This document shows positions 18,534 through 26,922 of a stretch of DNA of 64,000 nt, piece after piece; position 1 is the first letter of the stretch; each line of letters opens with the position of its first letter. Below the pieces are notes generated by a model. It saw nothing but the letters and a program-made list of their open reading frames with translations, was not told the DNA's origin and searched no databases. Where the stretch lies: assembly GCA_910575545.1 (NCBI GenBank), contig CAJTFH010000016.1, positions 1 through 64,000 on the forward strand. Direction: 5' to 3'. The DNA is from Bacteroidales bacterium (GTDB taxonomy: Bacteria; Bacteroidota; Bacteroidia; Bacteroidales; Muribaculaceae). A program made the position numbers and the translations under genes.

Positions 18534-19151
18534 ATGACTATGAAAAGGAAAAACCTGTATATATGGATCATTGTGGCTGTTGCAGTTGCGGCATTGGCCG
18601 CAGGGGTGTGGTATGCGGTGCAGCCTCGTCGGCAGGAGTTAAGGCTGTTTTCTGAGTTGCGCGACATGCAGAGCCTTGTGCTGGCAGAAATGTCGCTTAA
18701 CAAGGTCGGTGAAATCAGCGACGAAGGGGCTACGGGGGTGGCTGCTGTTGTAAATAGTCTGAAAATAGGGAAGCGTGTGGCTGTTTATTCCTATAACACT
18801 TATCTGGAGGCATATATGGATTTGTCGGAACTGACGGCTGCGGATGTGGCTGTCGATGGGCGCGGCAGGTTTGCCAAGTTGGTTCTGCCCCCTGTGCGCA
18901 CACGGTTCGTTGGGCGTGACATGGAGGTTGTTGAGGAGCATTACCGGGTGAGTGGCCTGAGGAGTGATGTTTCGCCCCGGGAGCGGTCGCAGCTTAAAGA
19001 GCTGATGAACGCGTCGCTGAAGAAAGAGGTGGAAGGGAATGATGAATACCGACGGACGCTTACGGAGCAGGCACGAGCCAAGGCCGTAGGCTTTTTCACA
19101 GCCTTGCTCCGGGGGCGGGGATATGAATGTGAGGTTTCGGTAAGGGAATGA
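18534..19151 (+). CDS. DUF4230 membrane-anchored protein 1
   Basis: A 205-residue protein with one N-terminal transmembrane helix (IWIIVAVAVAALAAGVWY) and an extracytoplasmic domain of the DUF4230 type (LRLFSELRDMQSLVLAEM, then KIGKRVAVYSYNTYLEAYMDL). An alternative ATG two codons in (18540) is equally good. DUF4230 has no established function; members are single-pass proteins with a domain exposed to the periplasm. A second family member follows after 36 nt, so the two probably act as a pair. Confidence 0.82.
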   Translation: MTMKRKNLYIWIIVAVAVAALAAGVWYAVQPRRQELRLFSELRDMQSLVLAEMSLNKVGEISDEGATGVAAVVNSLKIGKRVAVYSYNTYLEAYMDLSELTAADVAVDGRGRFAKLVLPPVRTRFVGRDMEVVEEHYRVSGLRSDVSPRERSQLKELMNASLKKEVEGNDEYRRTLTEQARAKAVGFFTALLRGRGYECEVSVRE

Positions 19152-19187
19152 ATGATAGTAAGGTCAGTATAATTTGCATGGAGCGGT

Positions 19188-19778
19188 ATGAAGAGCATAA
19201 TAAAAATAGTAACGGTTCTGGCGCTGTTGGCAGGGGTTGCGGCTGGTGTGGCTTTATGGCATGGCCACCGCACAGGTTCTACGGCAAAAGTGGGGGAAGC
19301 GCAGATTAACGATATCAGGGATATGGTGAAACTGTGCACGTTGGAAATCGTTGATGAAGTGGCATTGAAAGATTCGATTAATGGCAAATGGCTTTTTGCA
19401 AAAAGCCGTATCACAGGGCGTGTGGGCTTCGACCTGGAGCGGCTTGAGTTTAAGCAGCGTGGCGACACTCTGGTTGTTGTGCTTCCTCCGGAGACAGTGG
19501 AGGTGCGCGAGTCGACTGCCACAGGTTCCTATGAGGTTATCGACAGTTGGGACGATACCCTTCTTGGCCTTGGCAAGATGACCTCACGCGAGGAAAACGC
19601 CCTTCGCCGCCGTCAGGCGCGCCGTTATGAAGCCATGGTTTATTCCCGTGGTTATGTGCGCCGTGCACGCGTCTCGGCTGTGGCGACCCTCACCGGCCTC
19701 CTCTCCCTGATGCCGTTCCCTGTAGAAGTGACCGATCCATGGCCCGAAGGCGCCCGCCTGCTCAATCCTCCGAGGTGA
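19188..19778 (+). CDS. DUF4230 membrane-anchored protein 2
   Basis: A 196-residue paralogue of the preceding protein. It has an N-terminal membrane helix (IIKIVTVLALLAGVAAGVAL) and the same arrangement (INDIRDMVKLCTLEIVDEVAL; later KMTSREENALRRRQARRYEAM, equivalent to the basic helix of the first protein). The last 17 nt overlap the end of the convergent HNH nuclease gene. Function unknown. Confidence 0.8.
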   Translation: MKSIIKIVTVLALLAGVAAGVALWHGHRTGSTAKVGEAQINDIRDMVKLCTLEIVDEVALKDSINGKWLFAKSRITGRVGFDLERLEFKQRGDTLVVVLPPETVEVRESTATGSYEVIDSWDDTLLGLGKMTSREENALRRRQARRYEAMVYSRGYVRRARVSAVATLTGLLSLMPFPVEVTDPWPEGARLLNPPR

Positions 19779-20517
19779 TGTCACTAAAAGGCATTGCGAC
19801 GCGCTTCAGAGAGTTCTCGATGGCTGCAAATTCTTCATCCCACATATTAAGAGATTGCAGTTGTTGTTTCATGACAGGATAGTTTTTCCAGTCATGCAAA
19901 AGGAAGGTTGCAATTACGGCGGAATATGGACTATCTGGCATAGCGCACTCCTTAAGGTAGCTTTTTATGGTCTCCGCAATAATCTTTTGTCGATGCCGTT
20001 GTTTTAGTTCACCGATATGGTCGCTTAGCTCTTCCAGACTATCGGCTATTTTCATGGCAATCTTTGCCCTTGGTGTGACGAAGTGTTGACGGTCATTCAG
20101 AGCAACGGCCTTAATCGTGTTTTGCCCTTTAGGGGTTTTTGCATAATATCGGAATGCCTGAACCATCAGGTGCTCAGAGGGTTCGTCGACCAGCGGGTTT
20201 ACTATCGGCTCTTTCTCCACATCCCATTCACCTTTGGTGGTATTGCATTTTTTGCAAGATGGCAGAAGATTGCCCCATCTGACCACGTCATCGGGATACA
20301 TCTTCTTGTGGCGGAAATGCTCCACTTCCATATAGTTGCTTTGTGTGTTGAGAGGCTGTTCTGAATATGCGCATTTCCCGCCTGACATTTTTAGCAGTGC
20401 TTCAGTTATGTATTCCTGTTTCCAAACGGATTCCCCGGTTGCTTTATAGCGGGTTGTCAATGTGGCTTCGTTGGCTGTAAGCTCTGGCGGTTCGGGAGGT
20501 AGGGTCAGTTTTATCAT
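19762..20517 (-). CDS. ptuB: HNH endonuclease of a Septu-like defence pair (PtuB-like)
   Basis: A 251-residue protein with an HNH core: CAYSEQ (Cys49), VEHFRHK (Glu66-His67), GNLLPSCKKCNTTKG (Asn83, Cys88, Cys91, Asn92). This layout matches the PtuB/TIGR02646 nucleases of Septu and of retron Ec78. In many relatives the first knuckle is CxxC; here it is CAYS, so one zinc ligand appears replaced. The start overlaps the ATPase stop by 4 nt (ATGA), indicating translational coupling. In Septu, PtuA binds ATP and PtuB cleaves nucleic acid during phage infection. No reverse transcriptase or ncRNA gene is adjacent, so this is not a retron version. Confidence 0.8.
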   Translation of the reverse strand: MIKLTLPPEPPELTANEATLTTRYKATGESVWKQEYITEALLKMSGGKCAYSEQPLNTQSNYMEVEHFRHKKMYPDDVVRWGNLLPSCKKCNTTKGEWDVEKEPIVNPLVDEPSEHLMVQAFRYYAKTPKGQNTIKAVALNDRQHFVTPRAKIAMKIADSLEELSDHIGELKQRHRQKIIAETIKSYLKECAMPDSPYSAVIATFLLHDWKNYPVMKQQLQSLNMWDEEFAAIENSLKRVAMPFSDITSED

Positions 20518-21749
20518 TTCCTGAATGCGGATATTTGAAGATCGAGGAGCCTTCGGGCTGGATTGTAGGGATGGAGTATCTTGCTGAGCGCATTGTAGGC
20601 TTTTTCAACAGCTTGTCTGTCATTTTCATCGAGACCACGGTCGAATAAGTCGAAATATTCCTGATATATGTCGGAGTATACATCGTTGTTCATTTTCATG
20701 GTGTGTCGAAGAATCTCTTCTACACTCCATCCAATGAAATTAGATACAGGCGACTTTTCAATGACCACTTTGCCTTCGGTGCGGGTGAGGACATACAGGT
20801 TCACGTCGTCCAAGGATTGTACCACCAACGGGCTATGTGTGGTGACTATGAATTGGATGTTGGGGAAGGCTTTTGAGAGGTACGGAATTATGTCACGCTG
20901 CCATTTAGGATGGAGATGGAGGTCGATTTCGTCAATAAGTACCACCGCGCTTTCGTGGAGCGGATTGTCTGACATGGGATAATTGTCGAACATCCGTTTG
21001 CACAGGTCGATAATCCATGATAGCGTTGACTGGTATCCGAATCCTAACTGTGTGTAGCGATACCATCCGTCATCCGTCTTGAAGAGCACATAATTATGAA
21101 ACTCGTCGGAACTTTCAAAACGGAAATCGCTGATTTCGGGGAAGATTTTGCCGCAGACAAGTTCCCGGATTTTCCCAAGCAGACGTGTTGCCTCCACTTT
21201 CCCGTTTTTCGCGGCGTAGTCGAGTTGCATGAGCCATTCTTCGATGTTAATCAATCGACTGTCGGGGTGGAATAAAGAGGCGCATCCGTCTGATTTTGAT
21301 TCTGAGAGACTGGTGGAAGACGGATAACGGGTTACGCCGTATGCAAAAATCAAAAATGGTTTATCAGGCTGGAATTTCCCTGTTGACCACAATCTGTCAT
21401 TATAATGCCAGTGGTCGTCATAACCAAGTAGATTGCCAGTGACCGAAGACTGGTTTTCGGTAGGATTATCGGAGAGTTTGATGGAATTTCTGTTTAGGAA
21501 TGCTGCCGGAACAGATGTAGGTTCTTCCGGGCTGTCTGATGCGCTGTCGTCAGAATCGTTCTTAAGAACTATTGTTTTCGGGCGCAGGTCGGCTATGGCT
21601 TTGAGGAGGTTTGTTTTGCCGGTGTTATTGTTGCCAAGGAGCACGGTCCATTGGGCGATTCGGGAGTTCTCGTCTTGACAATCGATTGTGGCGTCTTCAA
21701 AACATTTAAAAGAACGTAGAGAAACCGACTTTATTTTAATGCTGTCCAT
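20514..21749 (-). CDS. ptuA: AAA/ABC-type ATPase of a Septu-like defence pair (PtuA-like)
   Basis: A 411-residue SMC/ABC-like ATPase: Walker A GNNNTGKT (39-46), a signature-like segment LGFGYQSTLSWIIDL (235-249), Walker B AVVLIDEIDLHLHP (268-281) and the switch histidine TTHSP (His305). This is the architecture of PtuA, OLD-like and other defence ATPases. The coupled HNH gene directly downstream makes Septu the best match. The gene has its own promoter, and a hairpin cuts it off from the GH43 operon upstream. The alternative is an unnamed ATPase-HNH system; the pair itself is clear. Confidence 0.82.
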   Translation of the reverse strand: MDSIKIKSVSLRSFKCFEDATIDCQDENSRIAQWTVLLGNNNTGKTNLLKAIADLRPKTIVLKNDSDDSASDSPEEPTSVPAAFLNRNSIKLSDNPTENQSSVTGNLLGYDDHWHYNDRLWSTGKFQPDKPFLIFAYGVTRYPSSTSLSESKSDGCASLFHPDSRLINIEEWLMQLDYAAKNGKVEATRLLGKIRELVCGKIFPEISDFRFESSDEFHNYVLFKTDDGWYRYTQLGFGYQSTLSWIIDLCKRMFDNYPMSDNPLHESAVVLIDEIDLHLHPKWQRDIIPYLSKAFPNIQFIVTTHSPLVVQSLDDVNLYVLTRTEGKVVIEKSPVSNFIGWSVEEILRHTMKMNNDVYSDIYQEYFDLFDRGLDENDRQAVEKAYNALSKILHPYNPARRLLDLQISAFRK

Positions 21750-21790
21750 AGTTATCTTGTGACCTCAAGCTCCAAAGTTTTTATATAATG

Positions 21791-21821
21791 CAAAAATACG
21801 GCATTTATTCCTAATGTCAAA
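21791..21821 (-). promoter_or_regulatory. Full Bacteroidetes promoter for ptuA-ptuB
   Basis: On the minus strand TTTG (21821-21818), a 19-nt spacer and TATTTTTG (21798-21791) match the -33 and -7 elements and their consensus spacing. Transcription would begin near 21784, leaving a ~35-nt leader to the ATG at 21749. Confidence 0.75.
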
Positions 21822-21850
21822 ATTTAAAACCGGATTAGTTGGGATATGGT

Positions 21851-22230
21851 TTAATTGGTGATAGTGATACAGGCCGCTCCACCCCGGAGCGGCCTGTGGT
21901 GGGTTATGTGGGAGAGGAAGTGGCAGAGGCGGATTTTGGCGGCGGTGGAGCCGGAGACTTTGACGTAGAGGCCGTTGATGGCTCCGGTTTCTGTCTTTTC
22001 GATGGAAATCGTGTGGTTGAGCAGGTGGGCTGTCACGGTGTATTTGCCGTCGTCAGAAACCTTTTATTTGCGGTTGTCGGTTCCGTCGTCGGTGAGCCTG
22101 GTGTTGTCGTTGGCTTTTGGATGAAAGAATACCTGGCCATAGCCTACGGTGTGGTTCGTGCCGATTTTGAATTCATCATTGGCTGTCAGATCTGTTTTTT
22201 GCCGGGCAGGTGTTTTTTACGGCTGTATGG
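21851..22230 (-). pseudogene. Broken SusE/F-like lipoprotein tail
   Basis: Read on the minus strand, the region directly after the GH43 stop encodes DLTANDEFKIGTN, VGYGQVFFHP and, after a TAA at 22066-22064, KVSDDGKYTVTAHLLNHTIS. The last part is the pattern of SusE/F-like starch-binding beta modules (DGxYxVTxxLxxxTIS). There is no start codon or signal peptide, and the stop breaks the frame, so this is a relic of a longer gene. The family call is moderate; the broken state is clear. Confidence 0.6.
21869..21897. terminator. GC-rich hairpin between GH43-side remnant and ptuA
   Basis: ACAGGCCGCTCC (21869-21880) pairs perfectly with GGAGCGGCCTGT (21886-21897) over a 5-nt loop. It sits within the last codons of the remnant frame and before the ptuA promoter, and probably insulates the defence genes from upstream transcription. 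Confidence 0.65.
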
Positions 22231-22237
22231 AGAGGGG

Positions 22238-25063
22238 TTATTTGTGATAGTAGAGAGTGCCGTGATATTCCGGTGTTCCGGCTGTGGTTAAAAGGCCGAT
22301 TGTGGATGGGGCTTTCAAGGCGGGAAGTGTGGCTGTCTCGCGTCCGTCGACAAGCAGGTGGAGTGTATCGCCTTCCCGCACTGCACGGAGATTGTAGCTG
22401 TCTTTCCAAAGCTCATGCACCCGTATGTCGTAGATGTGGTGGCCGCCGTCATCGGGATTGCGGTTGATGAACCGCAGTTGTTTCGCTGTAATGGGGGTGA
22501 AGCGGGTTTCGCTGTAGGCCGGATGTGAAGCCACCCCGGTATCGGCTGTCGGGATTTCTCCCCAGGAACCGTCGGCTTTGAGATATGCCGGGTCAAGCAG
22601 TGAGAACATGTTGTCGACAAACACCTCGCGTCCGCTGACAGTCGGTGTCTCTTTGTCGAAACGGTTGTCGACAAATATATTGCGGTTGCTTACGTCGTAG
22701 CGTTTGAGCCATATTGCGTCGAAAGTCACCGGTTCGTCGAACAGATAGCCTTTTTCATATGAATCGGTGAATTTCATGTCGGCATAGTGGGTGGCCATCC
22801 GGTCGAGCGGAATGTCGCGGGTGTCGATGGCTTTGCCGTTTTTGACGGTTGTGACGGTCAGACACCGACGGGGAGAGTCGAGTGTAGCCGAGATGTAGTT
22901 CTTGTCGTTGATGTAAAGCGGGTAGATTCCGGCCACGGCATCGTTGCCGAGCGATGAAATCTGTGTTGTGAACTCATAGGCGGTTGCCGGTTTGCCTTTG
23001 AATGCCTTGAGGTTGCCGGAGGTGGTTGCACCGCGTTGTGTAGGTGTCATCGAGCCTTGGGCGATCTGCCAGTTGTTCATGCGGTCGTTGCCGTCGTCGA
23101 AGCCGATGGTGTAGATGAGGCCGTCGAATGCGGTTCCGGGGTCAGAAGCATAAATGCCAGGCACGGCGGGGCCGGTGAGGGTGGTGGTGAAGATTTCCGG
23201 GTGCCGCATTTCGTCGATAGAGATGGCAATGTCGCCTCCGTCGCGCTCGGCGCGAATCTGGTGGTAGACGTTCCAACGGAAATCGTCATATAACGGTGCA
23301 GGTTTTGTTGTGCGTGTGCCGTTTACGCATTCTTCTATTTCCCATGCGCTGCGCGGACGGTTGAGGCTGATTTTCACATAGTTGTTTTTGTCGATGTAGA
23401 TTGCGTAGATGCCCGTTCCGTCGGTGGCTTTCATATTTGCTTCCCAAAGATATGAGGGAGCAGCCAATGAGGGGGCCAGAGTTGCTTCACGATATCCGTC
23501 GGCAGCAATGCGCAGTTCACCGTCGGCCACTTTCCAGGCATCGGTGTCGAGATTGTTCCATTTCGACAGGTCTATGTCGGTGTCGAACACATCGCCGTAG
23601 GCCGGTTGCGCCGGTGTGGGGTGGAATCCGGAGTTGTTGCTGTGTGATATGCCGTCGACCCACATTTTGTCGCCGAAGAAATGCACGCGGTCGATATATT
23701 GGCTGCGCGATGTGCCGTTATCGTTGGCCATGTATATCAACCACCACTCCAGCCCGTTGGGGCCGCGCAGGATATTCGGTTGCCCTGGAGTCCACACTAT
23801 TTCGGGGTCGGCGGTTGTGTTTCCCATATCGAAAAGCTCGACGTTTACATAGCCGCCCCGGCGCCCTTTGGCCTCGGTCTCGATTGCAATGAGGTTGTCG
23901 CCACCGACGATTGCTTTTGCCTGCTGGCCTGTGAGATTTATGACGTTGTAGCCGCTTCCTTTGCGGTCGCAGATCTGTTTGCCGTTGATATAGACCCGTG
24001 TGTCGCCGTTGTGTGTGAGCCTCAGGGCATAGTTGTGTTTGCTGTCGGCTACGCGGAAGTGTTTGCGCAACCATATGCACGGGGTATCCCAAAGTGTGCC
24101 CTGACGGTATGTTGTAGAGCCTTTGATGAGCTGGTTGGAGAAGCCTCCTGAGCCTTTTTGCCAGGTTGAATCGTCGAATTTTGCGGAGCTCCAGCCGTCG
24201 GCGGGAGGGGTTGTAGAGAATGTGAATAGTGGTTCGTAGTTGCCTGTGCCGTAGCGCAGAATGTCGATATAGTCGTCTTCGAGGGCTTTCTGGTTCGACA
24301 GCACCACCGGGTGGCTGTATTTGTTTCCGTTGTTGAATCCCATCGGGGTGTCGGCCTGTGCCACTCCGAGCTGGTAATTGCCCCAGTCGCCACCGGTGTG
24401 GTTGGCGTTATACATCATGTAGTATTTGCCATGGTATTTTATAACCCACGGGCCTTCGGCCACGGCGTTATCCATCCGCTCCCATGTGTTTGGCAGCGAT
24501 GCGAACTGGCAGAGGAATTCGTTGTCGAACTCGCGGTAGTTTTTCATTTTACGTGCCCAGATGGTGTTGCCGTCGGTGAAGCGCACCATATACATGTAGA
24601 GGTCGCCGTTGTCATCGCGGAACACTTTCGGGTCGATGCGGTTATCCATCCAGCGGTCTCTGACCGGCTCGGCATACGGCCCCATGGGGTCGGCAGCCTC
24701 GGAATGGACCACATGCACCGCATGGCGGTCGTGCCCCCAGTAGTTTACCGACCAGTAGGCATGGACAGTTCCGTTGTGGTACATCATGTCGTTGGCATGA
24801 ATCTGCCGGTTGTCGCACCCCGAGCCTTTGATCCAGTCGTTATCCATATCTATGACATGGATGGGCTTGCTCCAGTTTACCAGGTCAGACGATATGTAGA
24901 AGTCGCCGTCGGTGCGGCATCCTCCGAGATAATATTTGCCGTTGTGTTTCATCACCCCGATGTCGGCCACATTTGGGAGGATTGGATTCGGGATGTTGCC
25001 CTCACGGGCAGATGCCGCAGTTATTGCTACGGCACACAATGTGATAGCTGTCAGCTTTTTCAT
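22238..25063 (-). CDS. GH43-type glycosidase with an inserted beta-sandwich and C-terminal modules
   Basis: This 941-residue exported protein starts with a signal peptide (ITAASA). GH43 five-bladed propeller residues are present: Asp34 (NVADIGVMK), Asp144 (NRIDPKVFRDD) and acid Glu203 (VAEGPWVIKYHGKYYMMY). Residues ~275-415 interrupt the propeller with a jelly-roll like the GH2 sugar-binding domain (WLRKHFRV, GDTRVYINGKQI, NLIAIET), after which the propeller resumes (PGQPNILRGPNGLEWWLIYM). Two laminin-G/concanavalin-like modules (~490-670, ~680-870) and a short end domain follow. It probably acts on arabino- or xylo-configured side chains; the substrate cannot be read from sequence. It is divergent from the DUF6377 regulator. 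Confidence 0.83.
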   Translation of the reverse strand: MKKLTAITLCAVAITAASAREGNIPNPILPNVADIGVMKHNGKYYLGGCRTDGDFYISSDLVNWSKPIHVIDMDNDWIKGSGCDNRQIHANDMMYHNGTVHAYWSVNYWGHDRHAVHVVHSEAADPMGPYAEPVRDRWMDNRIDPKVFRDDNGDLYMYMVRFTDGNTIWARKMKNYREFDNEFLCQFASLPNTWERMDNAVAEGPWVIKYHGKYYMMYNANHTGGDWGNYQLGVAQADTPMGFNNGNKYSHPVVLSNQKALEDDYIDILRYGTGNYEPLFTFSTTPPADGWSSAKFDDSTWQKGSGGFSNQLIKGSTTYRQGTLWDTPCIWLRKHFRVADSKHNYALRLTHNGDTRVYINGKQICDRKGSGYNVINLTGQQAKAIVGGDNLIAIETEAKGRRGGYVNVELFDMGNTTADPEIVWTPGQPNILRGPNGLEWWLIYMANDNGTSRSQYIDRVHFFGDKMWVDGISHSNNSGFHPTPAQPAYGDVFDTDIDLSKWNNLDTDAWKVADGELRIAADGYREATLAPSLAAPSYLWEANMKATDGTGIYAIYIDKNNYVKISLNRPRSAWEIEECVNGTRTTKPAPLYDDFRWNVYHQIRAERDGGDIAISIDEMRHPEIFTTTLTGPAVPGIYASDPGTAFDGLIYTIGFDDGNDRMNNWQIAQGSMTPTQRGATTSGNLKAFKGKPATAYEFTTQISSLGNDAVAGIYPLYINDKNYISATLDSPRRCLTVTTVKNGKAIDTRDIPLDRMATHYADMKFTDSYEKGYLFDEPVTFDAIWLKRYDVSNRNIFVDNRFDKETPTVSGREVFVDNMFSLLDPAYLKADGSWGEIPTADTGVASHPAYSETRFTPITAKQLRFINRNPDDGGHHIYDIRVHELWKDSYNLRAVREGDTLHLLVDGRETATLPALKAPSTIGLLTTAGTPEYHGTLYYHK

Positions 25064-25092
25064 GGTTGGTTATGATTGGGGGTTAGTTTTGA

Positions 25093-25100
25093 CAAAGTTA
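25093..25100 (-). promoter_or_regulatory. -7 box for the GH43 gene
   Basis: TAACTTTG on the minus strand matches TAnnTTTG and lies 30 nt before the ATG at 25063. Confidence 0.55.
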
Positions 25101-25129
25101 AGCGTTTGTGTGGTATTATGGGGAGTAAA

Positions 25130-25163
25130 TTTGTGTATAAATAGAGGAATATCCGTATATTTG
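25130..25163 (+). promoter_or_regulatory. Promoter of the DUF6377 regulator
   Basis: TTTG (25130-25133) and TATATTTG (25156-25163) with a 22-nt spacer. The transcript would begin near 25170, at or after the first possible start codons of the gene. Confidence 0.6.
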
Positions 25164-25168
25164 CTGTG

Positions 25169-26869
25169 ATGATAGCGGATTCCCGGTGCATATTAACAGG
25201 GTTGAAAGTGCTGCTGGCGGCATTTTTCAGTTTTTGCTGCGGCTGTGTTGCTGTGGCAAGGGCTGATGTCCGTGTGGATTCGTTGATGGGAGTGCTCCAC
25301 CAGACCATTGCAAACCGTGATTTATACCAACAGCAGAAAGAAAACCGGCTGCTGGAGTTGCGTAATGAATATCTCAGCGCCCGCGATGACACCTCGCGTT
25401 TCTATGCCCTGGGTCAGTTGCTTGATGAATATAGCCCATATAATACCGACTCGGCTTTTTCGATTTGCCGTCTGCGCGAACTGATTGCCCGGCGGATAGG
25501 CACTTCATGGATGATTGCCAATGCGCGGATGAACACCGCCAATATCCTTGCCCGCACCGGCATGTATAAAGAGGCTCTCGAAATCCTTGACTCAATCGAC
25601 TGCGGTTCGCAGCCGGAATATCTGCACCAGTTCTATTATCATATCCGCCGCACGATCTACGGGCTTATGGCGGCATATTCGGTCAGGGAAGCAGACCGGC
25701 AACGCTATGATTCGCTGACCATGCAGTATCGTGATTCTGTTATAGCCTGCAACACTCCCGGCACATTGGGCTATTCAATTAACATGGCCGATAAGCTAAA
25801 CAACACCGGACGTCCCCAAGAGGCGATTGCCGTGATGGAAGAGATTATGGGCACATGCTCGCTCACCACCCACGATATGGCCATGTGTGCCTACACCCTA
25901 TCTGAATCATATAAGATGCTTGGCGACAGCGACCGCCGAAAAGAGCAGCTCATAATATCATCTATAGATGATTTGCGGTCGGCTGTGCGAGAGTATCTGT
26001 CGTTGCGTATGCTGGCTGTGATGCTTTATCAGGAGGGGGATGTGGAGACCGCCCACCAGTTTCTCGGCATATCCATGGATGATGCCGCAAAGTGCAAGGC
26101 GCAGTTGCGGGTGTTGGAAATCAATGAAATCTATCCGCTGGTCAACGACATGTATCTCGCCTCAATCCAGAAACAGAAAGGCCATTTGCGCTGGTCGGTG
26201 ATAGTAATCAGCCTGTTGGCGTTGATGTTGCTTTATGCTATCTTCCACATGTTCAAAGCGATGCGCAAAACTGCGGCTGCACGTAAGGAGGTGGAGAAAG
26301 CCAACGCGATGCTCCGCCGGCTTAATGGGGAGCTTAGATCCTCGAATGAGGAATTATGCGAGGCTAACCGTGTCATAGCCGAAAACTCCTATCTGAAAGA
26401 GGAATACATAGGCCGCTACATGGATCAGTGTCTGGTTTATATCGAGAAGCTCGATTCTTACCGAAAATCGCTTGGAAAGCTGGTAAGTGCAGGAAAAATA
26501 GAACAACTCACCAAGACTCTCAAGTCGAGCACAACGGTAGATGAAGAACTTAAGTCGTTCTACGACAATTTTGATAACACATTCCTGAAGCTGTTTCCGA
26601 CGTTTGTGGATGATTTCAATGCCCTGTTACGTCCGGGCGAGGAGGTCCTGCCCAAAAAGACGGGGCATCTCAACACAGAGCTGCGCATTTTCGCCCTTAT
26701 AAGGCTTGGTATTACCGACAGTGTGAAGATTGCCCAGTTCCTTCGCTACAGCGTCACCACTATCTACAACTATCGCACAAAACTGCGTAACAAGGCCGCC
26801 TGCGACCGCAATATGTTAGAGGAAGAAGTGCAGCGGATTGGTCGCTCAGAGATACCTGATAATGCATAA
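25169..26869 (+). CDS. DUF6377 membrane-bound transcriptional regulator
   Basis: An exported helical-repeat sensor (residues ~40-335, TPR-like), one transmembrane helix (SVIVISLLALMLLYAIFHMF), a coiled-coil (KEVEKANAMLRRLNGELRSS) and a C-terminal cytoplasmic domain ending in a helix-turn-helix-like segment (RLGITDSVKIAQFLRYSV). This is the DUF6377 layout found beside polysaccharide loci, similar in logic to SusR. The start is doubtful: the promoter box ends only 5 nt before the ATG at 25169, so the mRNA would be almost leaderless. A TTG at 25202 gives a clean signal peptide (LKVLLAAFFSFCCGCVAVARA) and a ~30-nt leader. It probably controls the adjacent GH43 and the SusC-to-GH97 operon. Confidence 0.82.
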   Translation: MIADSRCILTGLKVLLAAFFSFCCGCVAVARADVRVDSLMGVLHQTIANRDLYQQQKENRLLELRNEYLSARDDTSRFYALGQLLDEYSPYNTDSAFSICRLRELIARRIGTSWMIANARMNTANILARTGMYKEALEILDSIDCGSQPEYLHQFYYHIRRTIYGLMAAYSVREADRQRYDSLTMQYRDSVIACNTPGTLGYSINMADKLNNTGRPQEAIAVMEEIMGTCSLTTHDMAMCAYTLSESYKMLGDSDRRKEQLIISSIDDLRSAVREYLSLRMLAVMLYQEGDVETAHQFLGISMDDAAKCKAQLRVLEINEIYPLVNDMYLASIQKQKGHLRWSVIVISLLALMLLYAIFHMFKAMRKTAAARKEVEKANAMLRRLNGELRSSNEELCEANRVIAENSYLKEEYIGRYMDQCLVYIEKLDSYRKSLGKLVSAGKIEQLTKTLKSSTTVDEELKSFYDNFDNTFLKLFPTFVDDFNALLRPGEEVLPKKTGHLNTELRIFALIRLGITDSVKIAQFLRYSVTTIYNYRTKLRNKAACDRNMLEEEVQRIGRSEIPDNA

Positions 26870-26887
26870 ACCCTGATGTGACAGGGT
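26870..26887 (+). terminator. Weak hairpin after the DUF6377 gene
   Basis: ACCCTG and CAGGGT form a 6-bp stem over a 6-nt loop right after the stop codon. It is a weak structure without a T tract. Confidence 0.3.
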
Positions 26888-26922
26888 GTGGTAACGTCTA
26901 CTTTTTAGGATTAGAATTTGCA

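Noticed and set aside
19762-21850. Retron (RT plus msr-msd) reading of the ATPase/HNH pair
   Set aside because: No reverse transcriptase is present, and only ~100 nt lie between the ATPase start and the hairpin, which is filled by the promoter and leader.
21839-22291. 150-codon plus-strand frame
   Set aside because: It is antisense to the SusE/F-like relic and the GH43 end; composition is Gly/Val-rich and the minus-strand reading gives the recognisable pattern.
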